Shown here piece by piece: positions 8,581 through 16,407 of a stretch of DNA of 64,000 nucleotides. The stretch is from Pseudobacteriovorax antillogorgiicola (lineage in GTDB: Bacteria > Bdellovibrionota_B > Oligoflexia > Oligoflexales > RGVZ01). The stretch is taken from positions 1-64,000 of the forward strand of contig CAMDHM010000009.1 in the NCBI GenBank assembly GCA_945898195.1, written 5' to 3'. The stretch's first letter is position 1, and each line of letters opens with the position of its first letter. The position numbers and the translations under genes are program-made. The notes under the pieces are model-generated. The model was not told where the DNA came from. It searched no databases and was given only the letters and a program-made list of their open reading frames with translations.

Positions 8581-8644
8581 GTCCGATACGAAGACGATTC
8601 TCTAGGTACAATGGCAGCGATCTTCCCGAATTGAGGATTCTAAA

Positions 8645-8830
8645 ATGGAACAACCCGTTGACGTCCAATGTCCATTTTGTGGGGAAACTTTTACAACTTT
8701 TATCGACTTGTCTGCTGGCGGACAATCGTACACGGAGGATTGTCAGGTGTGCTGCAAAGCCATCGACATGATCATCACTATAAACCAAAAAACAGGCGCT
8801 CCCCGTGTCACAACAAAGCGAGCCTACTGA
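8645..8830 (+). CDS. CPXCG-motif zinc-ribbon protein
   Basis: Tiny cysteine-rich protein of 61 residues belonging to the Cys_rich_CPXG family, widely distributed in proteobacteria and of unknown function. Two knuckles are visible: C-P-F-C-G at residues 9-13 and C-Q-V-C-C at 33-37, a likely single zinc site. GAGGA lies just upstream of the ATG. The length and the position of both knuckles match the family exactly. It may be co-transcribed with the following outer-membrane protein gene, whose probable start lies 22 bases beyond its stop. Confidence 0.9.
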   Translation: MEQPVDVQCPFCGETFTTFIDLSAGGQSYTEDCQVCCKAIDMIITINQKTGAPRVTTKRAY

Positions 8831-8852
8831 ATTCGCCAGTGGAAGTAGAACA

Positions 8853-9989
8853 TTGATTAGTCCCCGCTCAAAAGCACAACGCAGGATCATCACCGCATTG
8901 GGTAGCGTTGCTACTTTTTTATTTCTGACGTCCCGTGGATTTTCGGATCCCGACCTGAGCCCAGAGGTGCTCGTTCTTCCAGGCATCTTCACAACTCCAG
9001 AAACGGGTTTTGGTGCTGGGGCTGGCCTCTTTGTGTTGGACAGACCGATCTCAGGATCACGAGGTTCCAAAGCCAACGCACTGCGAATTGGGGCTATTTA
9101 CACCGAAAAGAAACAGTTCATCGTGCGTGGCTCTCTGGAAAAGTATCTCAACGACGAACGCGATCTACTTAGCGCTTCCGTTGTCGCCCAAGAATATCCG
9201 GATTCCTTCTTTGGCATCGGCAGTAACACCCGTGTCGTTGACGAAGAAAAGTACATTAGTCACGCATGGAACGCCCAAGCAAAATACCTGCACGAATATT
9301 CATCAAACTTGTACTTTGGCGCCTATGCACTGCTATCAGACGAAAGAATCGATCATCTGACACCCGATGGTTTTCTTGCTCTACGGACTGATCAAAACAA
9401 AAATCAAATCAACGGCATTGATCCCGTCAGATTGGGGGGAGCAGGCATCACGATCAGACTGGACACAAGGGATGACTACCAAGATCCGACCAAAGGATAT
9501 TTCGTGGAAGGGGGAACCATCCTCTACCGCAAGGCCTTCGGCAGCACACATGAATTTAATACCACGACTTTGGACGGCAGATGGTTCGTGCCTTTGACCA
9601 CAGCCGACAATCCCCTTCGCCTTGGATTTCAGACCGTGATTACATCCAACAACGGATCTCCACCATTTCAATCGTTGGCTCAACTCGGTGGTCGCGATGT
9701 CCTGCGCGGCTATTTTCTTGGCCGTTTCCGCGACCGCAAACTTCTTGCATTTCAGAGCGAGCTGCGCATTCCCTTACGTGGAAAATGGGGTGCCGTCGGC
9801 TACGCCGCCGTTGGCAATGTCTCGAAATCTTGGGATGGTATGCGCGCCAAGGAATTTAAACCAGCCGGCGGAATTGGTGCACGCTACCGATTTTCTGACG
9901 TCCAGAAAGTCAACCTTCGGCTGGACTTTACGTGGGGTCATGAAACGCCTAACCCTAGCTATTATTTGAGCCTTGCCGAGGCCTTTTAA
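8853..9989 (+). CDS. Omp85/surface-antigen (D15) family outer-membrane protein
   Basis: Outer-membrane barrel of about 378 residues without recognisable POTRA domains. It carries the family signature region near residue 285, L-G-G-R-D-V-L-R-G-Y-F-L-G-R-F-R-D, the counterpart of the VRGF/Y loop that packs inside BamA-type barrels, and ends in an aromatic residue (A-E-A-F). TTG 8853 is chosen: GGAAG at 8841-8845 precedes it and it gives a clean signal peptide (S-P-R-S-K-A-Q-R-R followed by a hydrophobic core and cleavage near R-G-F-S). GTG 8805 would overlap the CPXCG gene. BamA-like lipid or protein insertion, or a patatin-barrel relative, are possible roles; the sequence alone does not say. 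Confidence 0.8.
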   Translation: MISPRSKAQRRIITALGSVATFLFLTSRGFSDPDLSPEVLVLPGIFTTPETGFGAGAGLFVLDRPISGSRGSKANALRIGAIYTEKKQFIVRGSLEKYLNDERDLLSASVVAQEYPDSFFGIGSNTRVVDEEKYISHAWNAQAKYLHEYSSNLYFGAYALLSDERIDHLTPDGFLALRTDQNKNQINGIDPVRLGGAGITIRLDTRDDYQDPTKGYFVEGGTILYRKAFGSTHEFNTTTLDGRWFVPLTTADNPLRLGFQTVITSNNGSPPFQSLAQLGGRDVLRGYFLGRFRDRKLLAFQSELRIPLRGKWGAVGYAAVGNVSKSWDGMRAKEFKPAGGIGARYRFSDVQKVNLRLDFTWGHETPNPSYYLSLAEAF

Positions 9990-10069
9990 AAATTTAATTT
10001 ATTTGGATTCCTGCATTCGTTTTCTTGAGGAAGGTCAAAGCCAGTTCAAAACTCGGTCGCCCCCAACAT

Positions 10070-13030
10070 TTAGAACCACGAAGAAAACGGTGTCACCCAT
10101 TTGGCGATATATGGCCTTACTAAGCCACCAGCGATTGAGAAGGCTCCTACCGCATAAAGGTTCCCTGAACCGTCAAAAGCCAGATCGTTGACGCCACCGT
10201 TCGTTCCTGAGCCAAGTGGGGACCATGTTGATGTTAACATGTCCCATTTAGCGATATGGCTTGCAGCCACTCCAGCAGCGCTGGAGAAGTCTCCGCCCGC
10301 ATAAAGGTTTCCGGAGCCGTCAAAAGCCAGGCTATTGACCTGGCTATCTGTTCCTGAGCCAAGATTGGACCATGTTGATGTTGACACGTCCCATTTAGCG
10401 ATGTCGCGAGAATTCCCATCAGGGGTTGAGAAGTTTCCTCCCGCATAGAGGTTTCCTGAGCTGTCAAAAGCCAGGGCCAAGACGGAGCCGCCGCGGATTC
10501 CTGCACCAAGAGCGGACCATGTTGACGTTGCCACGTTCCATTTCGCAATGCCGTGAGCACTAACCCCACCAGCGGTTGAGAAGTATCCTCCCGCATAAAG
10601 GTTTCCTGAGGTGTCAAACGCCAGGGCGTCGACCGTGCTGTTTATTCCTGTGCCGAGGACAGACCATGTTGATGTTGCCACGTCCCATTTAGCGATATTG
10701 TTAACAGCAGCCCCACCAGCGGCTGAGAAATTTCCTCCCGCATAAAGGTTTCCTGAGCCGTCCACAACCAGCGCATTTACACTGAATCCAGTTATTCCTG
10801 AACCAAGATTGGACCATCCTGATCCGTTCCATTTAGCGATGTAACTAGCACTCACCCACGGATCAGCGGTGGAGGCGTATCCTCCCACATACAAGTTTCC
10901 TGAACTGTCCAAAGCTAGGGCCGTGATCGTTGCATCTGTTCCGGAGCCAAGGGTAGACCATGTTGATGCTGATACGTCCCATTTAGCGATGTTGCGACCA
11001 CTCCCATCAGGGGTTGAAAAGTTGCCTCCCGCATAGAGGTTTCCTAAGCCGTCCAAAGCTAGGGCGATAACGCCGCCGCCACTCATTCCGTCGAAAAGAG
11101 CGGACCACGTTGATGTTGCCACGTCCCATTTAGCGATAGCATTAGCACCTAAGAAGCCTCCCCCGGCATAGAGTTTTCCTGACCCATCAAAAGCCAGGGC
11201 GGAGACCGGGCTGTCTATTCCTGTGCCAAGAGCAGACCATGTTGATGTTGATGCGTCCCATTTAGCGATGTACCTAGCACCAACCCCACCAACACTTGAG
11301 AAGTCTCCGCCCGCATAAAGGTTTCCGGAGCCGTCCACAGCCAGAGTGCCCACCTGCTCAGGGAAACTAATATATAACTCTTCATTTATTCCTGACCCGA
11401 GTGCGGACCATGTTGATGCTGACACGTCCCATTTAGCGATGTGGTTAACCGTAGTTCCACCCGCGTTATAGAAGAATCCACCTGCGTAGAGGTTTCCTGA
11501 TCCGTCCAAAACAAGAGCATGGATCGCTTGGTCTGTCCCTTGTCCAAGAGCGAACCAAGTTGATGCCGACACGTCCCATTTACAGATGCGTTCGCAGTGC
11601 GGCGAGCTGAACTCTCCTCCCACATAAAGGTTTCCCGAGCCGTCCAAAACCAGGGCATTGACCGCGCTGTCTATTTCTGTGCCAAGAGCGGACCATGTTG
11701 ATGCTGATACGTCCCATTTGGCGATGTAATTAACATTGACGCCACCAGCGTTTTGGAAAAATCCGCCAGCATAAAGGAGGTTTCGTGAGCCGTCCAAAAC
11801 CATCGAATTGATGGTCTCATCTGTTCCTGAACCAAGAACCGACCATGTTGATGCTGACACGTCCCATTTAGCGATGTTGTTGGCACTTACTCCACCAGCT
11901 TTGGAGAAGTATCCCCCAGCATAGACGTTTCCTGAACCGTCTAGAGCCAAAGCCATGACCATAGGTTGGGCGCCAGTAATTCCTGAACCAAAGGCCACGA
12001 AACTTCCGTCTGGTTTTATTTTCACAATATTATTAGCGGCGATGCCCCCTGCAGCAGTGAATGTCCCACCGATAATCAAACAGTTTGGAAGGGTTGTACA
12101 TCCTGTGGATACTGCGTCTTTCACGATCACATTGGCCGCTCCCGAAATCCCTCCTATAGAAAAACTCATCGGCAATTTTGTAGTATAGGAACCCATATCG
12201 GCATACTGCGTCGCAACCGAACTTTTTGCATAAACGGCATTCGTCACACCCAACGTCGAAACAGTGTCGGCAAGCATGATATTAGATCCCGCAGAAATTG
12301 CCGTTGGCGTATTAATTGTCGTTCCCGCGGTGTCGGAAAAAAGGCCCAGGGTGTCCCCCGCTGCAATGGAAAACTTGACGCGAGGGGTCCATCTCACTGA
12401 TGGGTATGCACTGGTGTCAGGGAAGGCTTCCACGAGACCGGCAGTCAGTATGTTGATTGTATATTCAGCGCTGGCGACACTCGAATCGGCGTAGTTCGTT
12501 TTAACGCCAAAGGCCTTGACGGTTGCTGTAGAAGACACCATGAACACGCCTGAATATAGCGTCGACGCCGTGGTTGGTGTTGTGCCATCGACGGTGTAAT
12601 AAATCGCGGCACCGGGCGTTGTTGTTGCCAGAGTGACGCTCTGCGAGAGGTTAGATACACCCGCAGCCACGCTGAACGTCGGCGCGGCGACGGCACCGAT
12701 GATGGTGTAAGTGAAGCTAGCAACATCGGAATTACTATAACCCTGTTTCACTGTGATGGCTTTTATGGTGCGACTTCCCGCCATTACAAAAATAGGCGCG
12801 GTATATTTTTCCGAGGAAGTGCTCGGGGTCGACCCGTCCTGCGTGTAGTAAATCTCACCGCCTGATAAGGTCGTCGTCAGAGTGACCACCTGAGAAGAGG
12901 TGTAGGTTCCAGCGACCACATCCGCACGAGGCATGGTAGATGCGTCTTGGGGACGCAAGATCGTATAGGTTACCGTCGCAAGGCCTGAATCGGCCATACC
13001 GGGTTGCTCCATCACGGCCCAGTTGCCTGG
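10070..13030 (-). CDS. Large repeat protein: chitobiase-type domains plus propeller-like repeats, 5' end missing
   Basis: About 985 residues of extracellular-type repeats. The N-terminal part has two complete and one partial chitobiase/beta-hexosaminidase C-terminal-like (CHB_HEX) domains, marked by I-Y-Y-T-x-D-G-T-T-P-T and T-V-K-A-F-x-V-K. A short Ig-like stretch follows, then about 14 repeats of roughly 45 residues with the core Y-A-G-G-x-F-x-x-A-G-G-V and I-A-K-W-D-V-x-x-S-T-W-S-x-L-G-x-G, probably forming one or two beta-propellers. Such proteins are normally secreted, yet there is no signal peptide: the first CHB_HEX domain begins in mid-domain near 13030. The reading frame continues to 13135, but that part overlaps a gene on the other strand and does not look like the same protein. 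It is therefore probably truncated at its 5' end. Confidence 0.75.
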   Translation of the reverse strand, partial: PGNWAVMEQPGMADSGLATVTYTILRPQDASTMPRADVVAGTYTSSQVVTLTTTLSGGEIYYTQDGSTPSTSSEKYTAPIFVMAGSRTIKAITVKQGYSNSDVASFTYTIIGAVAAPTFSVAAGVSNLSQSVTLATTTPGAAIYYTVDGTTPTTASTLYSGVFMVSSTATVKAFGVKTNYADSSVASAEYTINILTAGLVEAFPDTSAYPSVRWTPRVKFSIAAGDTLGLFSDTAGTTINTPTAISAGSNIMLADTVSTLGVTNAVYAKSSVATQYADMGSYTTKLPMSFSIGGISGAANVIVKDAVSTGCTTLPNCLIIGGTFTAAGGIAANNIVKIKPDGSFVAFGSGITGAQPMVMALALDGSGNVYAGGYFSKAGGVSANNIAKWDVSASTWSVLGSGTDETINSMVLDGSRNLLYAGGFFQNAGGVNVNYIAKWDVSASTWSALGTEIDSAVNALVLDGSGNLYVGGEFSSPHCERICKWDVSASTWFALGQGTDQAIHALVLDGSGNLYAGGFFYNAGGTTVNHIAKWDVSASTWSALGSGINEELYISFPEQVGTLAVDGSGNLYAGGDFSSVGGVGARYIAKWDASTSTWSALGTGIDSPVSALAFDGSGKLYAGGGFLGANAIAKWDVATSTWSALFDGMSGGGVIALALDGLGNLYAGGNFSTPDGSGRNIAKWDVSASTWSTLGSGTDATITALALDSSGNLYVGGYASTADPWVSASYIAKWNGSGWSNLGSGITGFSVNALVVDGSGNLYAGGNFSAAGGAAVNNIAKWDVATSTWSVLGTGINSTVDALAFDTSGNLYAGGYFSTAGGVSAHGIAKWNVATSTWSALGAGIRGGSVLALAFDSSGNLYAGGNFSTPDGNSRDIAKWDVSTSTWSNLGSGTDSQVNSLAFDGSGNLYAGGDFSSAAGVAASHIAKWDMLTSTWSPLGSGTNGGVNDLAFDGSGNLYAVGAFSIAGGLVRPYIAKWVTPFSSWF

Positions 13031-13520
13031 CGGGCGTGAGGAAACAGACGCGGCGACGATCACCCTGACAACCACGGGATCTGTGACTCGCGCCATGCTC
13101 GACATGATCGATGTCGCGGCCTCGGGGGGGACCAAGCAGGTTTTTCCGTGGCGCCTCGCTCAAAATGCAAAAGCCAAGATTGACGATCTGACGATGAATC
13201 CTGTTGCCGCTTATTTGGGATCGGTGGATGGGCCCGGTGGCAGCAGCGCTTGCATCCTTCGCGTTGCGCGGTCAGGCAACCTGTTTCCCGGTGCGCCGAC
13301 ATGCACTTTGACGACAGCCAACATTTCTGGCCAGACATGGCGCGTCACCGTCAACGTCACGGGCGAAGCTCGCAGGATTCGCCTCGGAAAAGACGAATTA
13401 GACATGTCCAAGCCTGAAAAATCCATGGATCTCATGAATATCAATTCCAACACCACGCTGGTTGCCAGTGTCGAAGGACAAGGAGGGGATTCCACATGCG
13501 GCGCAATTATAAAGCTTTAA
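13023..13520 (+). CDS. Ig-like module protein, probably 5'-truncated
   Basis: An open frame of 165 residues (TTG start 13023; ATG at 13095 is an alternative). Its second half matches the Ig-like module of the 16.4 kb lipoprotein: P-T-C-T-L-T at the start of the module and G-G-D-S-T-C-G-A-I-I at the end, a pair of cysteines about 75 residues apart. There is no signal peptide although such modules occur in exported proteins here, and the frame begins at the junction with the truncated repeat gene on the opposite strand. The 5' end is thus probably missing. It overlaps the next gene by 25 bases. Confidence 0.55.
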   Translation: MPGGREETDAATITLTTTGSVTRAMLDMIDVAASGGTKQVFPWRLAQNAKAKIDDLTMNPVAAYLGSVDGPGGSSACILRVARSGNLFPGAPTCTLTTANISGQTWRVTVNVTGEARRIRLGKDELDMSKPEKSMDLMNINSNTTLVASVEGQGGDSTCGAIIKL

Positions 13521-14836
13521 TCGTTTTTGTTGCCCTGTTTTCGCTAACAGTTGGTGGCATTTATTCATGCAAACGCCAAACATCCAAAGCCCAGTCAAAG
13601 GGATTGTCGGATTATTTTGATCCCGTCACAATTGAAAAGTATCTCATTAATTTTATATTTAAGTTTTCTGACTTCAACAATTTGTGCAAATTCACCCAGG
13701 AAATGTTTGACGACTCGCAACCCCCTTCAAGTAGGGCAGCCCAGTGTTTTGCCGGATTTCTCACTGGGACTTGCAAGCAAGCGACCAAGGACGTGGCCAA
13801 TGACCTTGGGACGGAGATCGATGGTTTGCAGACTGGCGCGGATAACGCCATTGATGGTGTCGGACAGCTATTCGGCGAGGCTCAAAAGGGCGTCATTGAA
13901 TGCGTCAAAAATATGGAAAAAGAAACCCTCGTTGAGCTCGGCAAGAGATACGCAACTCGCCTTGGGCTGAATGTCGGTAATGAATTGATCAAGAACCGCG
14001 ATCTCAAGAGAAACCTTGCAAATTGGGCCTGCACAGGTGCTGCTGGGGCGATTGGCAATGCGATTTCAAAACAACGCACCGTTGATTTTGAAAATGCTTG
14101 CGGCGGTGCCCTGGGTGGGCGCTCGGCAGAAGCGACAAAATCCCAGATTGCCAGTTGTTTTCGCAGCGCGGGCAGCGTCTGTTCCATTGTCGTGGAGCAG
14201 GGTAAGGTGAACCTCGATAATTTTTTGCCATCGACCGATGACTACGGTGCCGTGGCGGATACGGCAGCGGATCTGGGAAAGGAGCTGGCGTCGGAAGTTG
14301 TGACCAACGCCTGCCAGCTCGGCTCCGTGGTAACACGGTCGGCTTGCGGCGTCATCAATGCAGCAGCAGCCCAGATCAAAGAAGCCCTAACCAGTGGGGA
14401 CAACGATTGGGCAAATTGTGTCGGGACATCACAGCTTGGAGCTTGTATTGGCCAAAAAATCGGCTCTGGTGGTTGGACCAACAACAACGGGGTGGAGAAT
14501 GCCACCCAGGCAGATGATGGCAACGGCGGCCAATTTTCATATGTTGGCTGTTGCCTGTGTGAGCTCCAAGAATTTCAGCGTGGGACGTTTGCCAATAATA
14601 TCCTAGCCAGCCGCACGGTGGTATCACGGATTCAGCAGGGTGATTATAATTCTGGGAATTGTGCCTACCGACAAAATCGTGGTGATTTCACGATGGTTGC
14701 CAATCCAAATGTCTTTCGCTACACGGGCTGTTCCAAGGTTTATCTAGCTGGTAATGCCTGTGGGCCGGACAGCGGGGGATTTGCATCTGTCTGGAACGGC
14801 AGCAGTTATGACCGTGTTGGGGTTGTCGTTCGTTAA
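13496..14836 (+). CDS. Putative lipoprotein, cysteine-rich
   Basis: An unrecognised 446-residue exported protein. A short basic start and hydrophobic core are followed by G-I-Y-S-C with Cys25 as a probable lipid-attachment site. The chain contains about 20 cysteines, several in small Gly/Ala-rich helices (A-C-T-G-A-A-G-A-I-G-N-A-I and similar), then a C-terminal domain of about 130 residues with C-C-L-C and paired cysteines (N-C-A-Y, G-C-S-K, A-C-G-P). Disulfide bonding on the cell surface is likely. Its start overlaps the end of the preceding gene, so the two are probably co-translated. It converges with the AAA/DUF4143 gene across a perfect palindrome. Confidence 0.65.
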   Translation: MRRNYKALIVFVALFSLTVGGIYSCKRQTSKAQSKGLSDYFDPVTIEKYLINFIFKFSDFNNLCKFTQEMFDDSQPPSSRAAQCFAGFLTGTCKQATKDVANDLGTEIDGLQTGADNAIDGVGQLFGEAQKGVIECVKNMEKETLVELGKRYATRLGLNVGNELIKNRDLKRNLANWACTGAAGAIGNAISKQRTVDFENACGGALGGRSAEATKSQIASCFRSAGSVCSIVVEQGKVNLDNFLPSTDDYGAVADTAADLGKELASEVVTNACQLGSVVTRSACGVINAAAAQIKEALTSGDNDWANCVGTSQLGACIGQKIGSGGWTNNNGVENATQADDGNGGQFSYVGCCLCELQEFQRGTFANNILASRTVVSRIQQGDYNSGNCAYRQNRGDFTMVANPNVFRYTGCSKVYLAGNACGPDSGGFASVWNGSSYDRVGVVVR

Positions 14837-14876
14837 GGAATTTAGGCAATTGGGGCATGGAAAAAGCGGCGAGAAT

Positions 14877-14917
14877 GATTGTAGGAAATTCAATCATTGA
14901 TTGAATTTCCTACAATC
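14877..14917. terminator. 41-bp perfect palindrome between convergent genes
   Basis: Two 20-base arms (14877-14896 and 14898-14917) around a single central T are exact reverse complements. The right arm touches the stop codon of the AAA/DUF4143 gene; the other gene ends 40 bases away. The position suggests a bidirectional terminator, although there is no adjoining T run of normal length. The arms are longer and more perfect than usual for a terminator, so a mobile-element remnant is also possible. Confidence 0.55.
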
Positions 14918-16069
14918 TTAAAGTCCCATTTCTTGAATAAGTTTCTGCCACGGCATAACGTCCACTCCACCCACGACCTTATGGTCAACCCCCAAATAGG
15001 CAACGACGGATCTGTGAGGCTTCTTGTAAAACGAGGCAAAATTCTTCAGTCCTCTAAAGTCCTCGCTACCGATATTTTTTGAACCTTTTGCCTCAATCGC
15101 CCAAACGTCGCCATCCAGCTCAATAATAAAATCAACTTCTGCCCCGTGTTCCGTTCGATAGGTAGAAATGGATATGCGTTTTCCTAGCGACGCTGCGCTG
15201 TGATGAAGTTGAGTGAATAGTAAATTCTCAAAAAGCATGCCTATTCGGTCTTCAGATAATTTATAACTTCCAAGCAACGCGTTGAGAACTCCATTATCAA
15301 AAAAGAAAAACCGCGGATGTTGAATCAGTCGTTTCTTTTGTGACTTCAAAAATGCCTCGCAACGATGCACAATAAGCGTCTCTTCCAATATTTCCATAAA
15401 TCGCATGGCTGATTGTCGGGAAATTCCACTCGTATTGGCCATTTTTGTGAAATCTAAAAATTCAGTGGACCTACTTGCTGCCACGAATAAAAATCTCGAA
15501 AACCCTTCAATATTGCGAGTTAATGCTTCAGCTTGAATTTCTTCTTTTACGTAGGTCGAAGCATATGAATCCAACACCAACATGCGGTCCGCTGGGTTGG
15601 GATCAGTATAAATTCCAGGAAGGGTCCCGGTGGAGAGAGCCTGATTCGTATCAAGGGCATAATTCAATTCTCGGGAACTGAGAGGCCCTAACTGCAGTGA
15701 AATAATTCGGCCGGGAAGTAAATTGGACTGACCACGTTTTAATTTACGGGCACTGGAGCCCGACAATAAAAAACGAATGGAGGACTTGTTTTGATCCATA
15801 ATTACTTGCAGCGAGTTTAGTAAACTGGGAATTCGTTGCACTTCGTCCAAAAAGACCACTTTTGGATTTGTGGCTGCCATGCGTTCAAAGAGTTCTGAGG
15901 GATTTCGAGCAAAGCTTAAATACTCTCGCTCATCTGCGAGGTTAATGGATAGATCAGGCGTCAGGGACAACAGCAACGTGGATTTCCCCGTCTGCCTTGG
16001 ACCCAAAAGAAGCAAATTCTTAGAAGAATTTGTTATAATATTTAGTATGTTACGACGCAAAATTTCCAT
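14918..16069 (-). CDS. AAA-family ATPase with DUF4143
   Basis: A 383-residue protein of the AAA_14 plus DUF4143 architecture. Walker A is G-P-R-Q-T-G-K-S-T at residues 23-31 and Walker B is V-V-F-L-D-E-V-Q near 70-77. Sensor motif L-L-S-G-S-S-A follows, and the C-terminal half (Y-R-T-E-H-G-A-E-V-D-F-I-I and A-I-E-A-K) is the DUF4143 PD-(D/E)xK-like region with D, E and K in nuclease-like order. The family is common as isolated, horizontally spread genes and its cellular role is not settled. A promoter (TTGACA, 18 bases, TAAAAT) lies so close that the message would begin at or next to the ATG. It stands alone between two convergent or divergent surface-protein genes. Confidence 0.9.
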   Translation of the reverse strand: MEILRRNILNIITNSSKNLLLLGPRQTGKSTLLLSLTPDLSINLADEREYLSFARNPSELFERMAATNPKVVFLDEVQRIPSLLNSLQVIMDQNKSSIRFLLSGSSARKLKRGQSNLLPGRIISLQLGPLSSRELNYALDTNQALSTGTLPGIYTDPNPADRMLVLDSYASTYVKEEIQAEALTRNIEGFSRFLFVAASRSTEFLDFTKMANTSGISRQSAMRFMEILEETLIVHRCEAFLKSQKKRLIQHPRFFFFDNGVLNALLGSYKLSEDRIGMLFENLLFTQLHHSAASLGKRISISTYRTEHGAEVDFIIELDGDVWAIEAKGSKNIGSEDFRGLKNFASFYKKPHRSVVAYLGVDHKVVGGVDVMPWQKLIQEMGL

Positions 16070-16407
16070 GCGGTCATTTTACGCGGCATTTTGACTGCGT
16101 GTCAACATGGAGTTGACGACCCTCGAAAGCACGACGCCTGGGAGTACAACTCTCCAACATTTCACGAGGAAGAGTCGACTTTGTCAATTTGCGGGCCGAC
16201 AAAAGCAACGCGTTGCGATCGACATAATCGCGTGTCTTTTACAGTACTGCTACTCGTCCAGCGTCATGAACAGGACTTTGCCGGGTCAGAATGTAACTGA
16301 TTTTATTGAAGATTTTATCATCGAAATCATTCATTAAACTTTTCTTCCCAACCGGTCGATGACTCAGCCGTAGATTTTTACTGTGGTTGATTTTTAAAAT
16401 GGTGGCC
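16070..16407. other. Intergenic region between ATPase and Ig-module lipoprotein genes
   Basis: About 340 bases without a credible gene. On the minus strand it holds the ATPase promoter (−35 at 16100-16105, −10 at 16076-16081) and a dyad GTCAAC-ATGGA-GTTGAC at 16101-16117. The rest has no strong hairpin, promoter or RNA-like structure that I can point to. Confidence 0.5.
16076..16117 (-). promoter_or_regulatory. Promoter and overlapping dyad of the AAA/DUF4143 gene
   Basis: Read on the minus strand, TTGACA (16105-16100), an 18-base spacer and TAAAAT (16081-16076) precede the ATG at 16069. Transcription would start at about the A of the ATG, so the message would be leaderless. The six-base inverted repeat GTCAAC/GTTGAC (16101-16117) covers the −35 box and could be an operator. 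Confidence 0.45.

Noticed and set aside
13082-13135. N-terminal extension of the large repeat protein on the minus strand
   Set aside because: It overlaps the plus-strand Ig-module gene, gives no signal peptide and does not resemble the rest of the protein.
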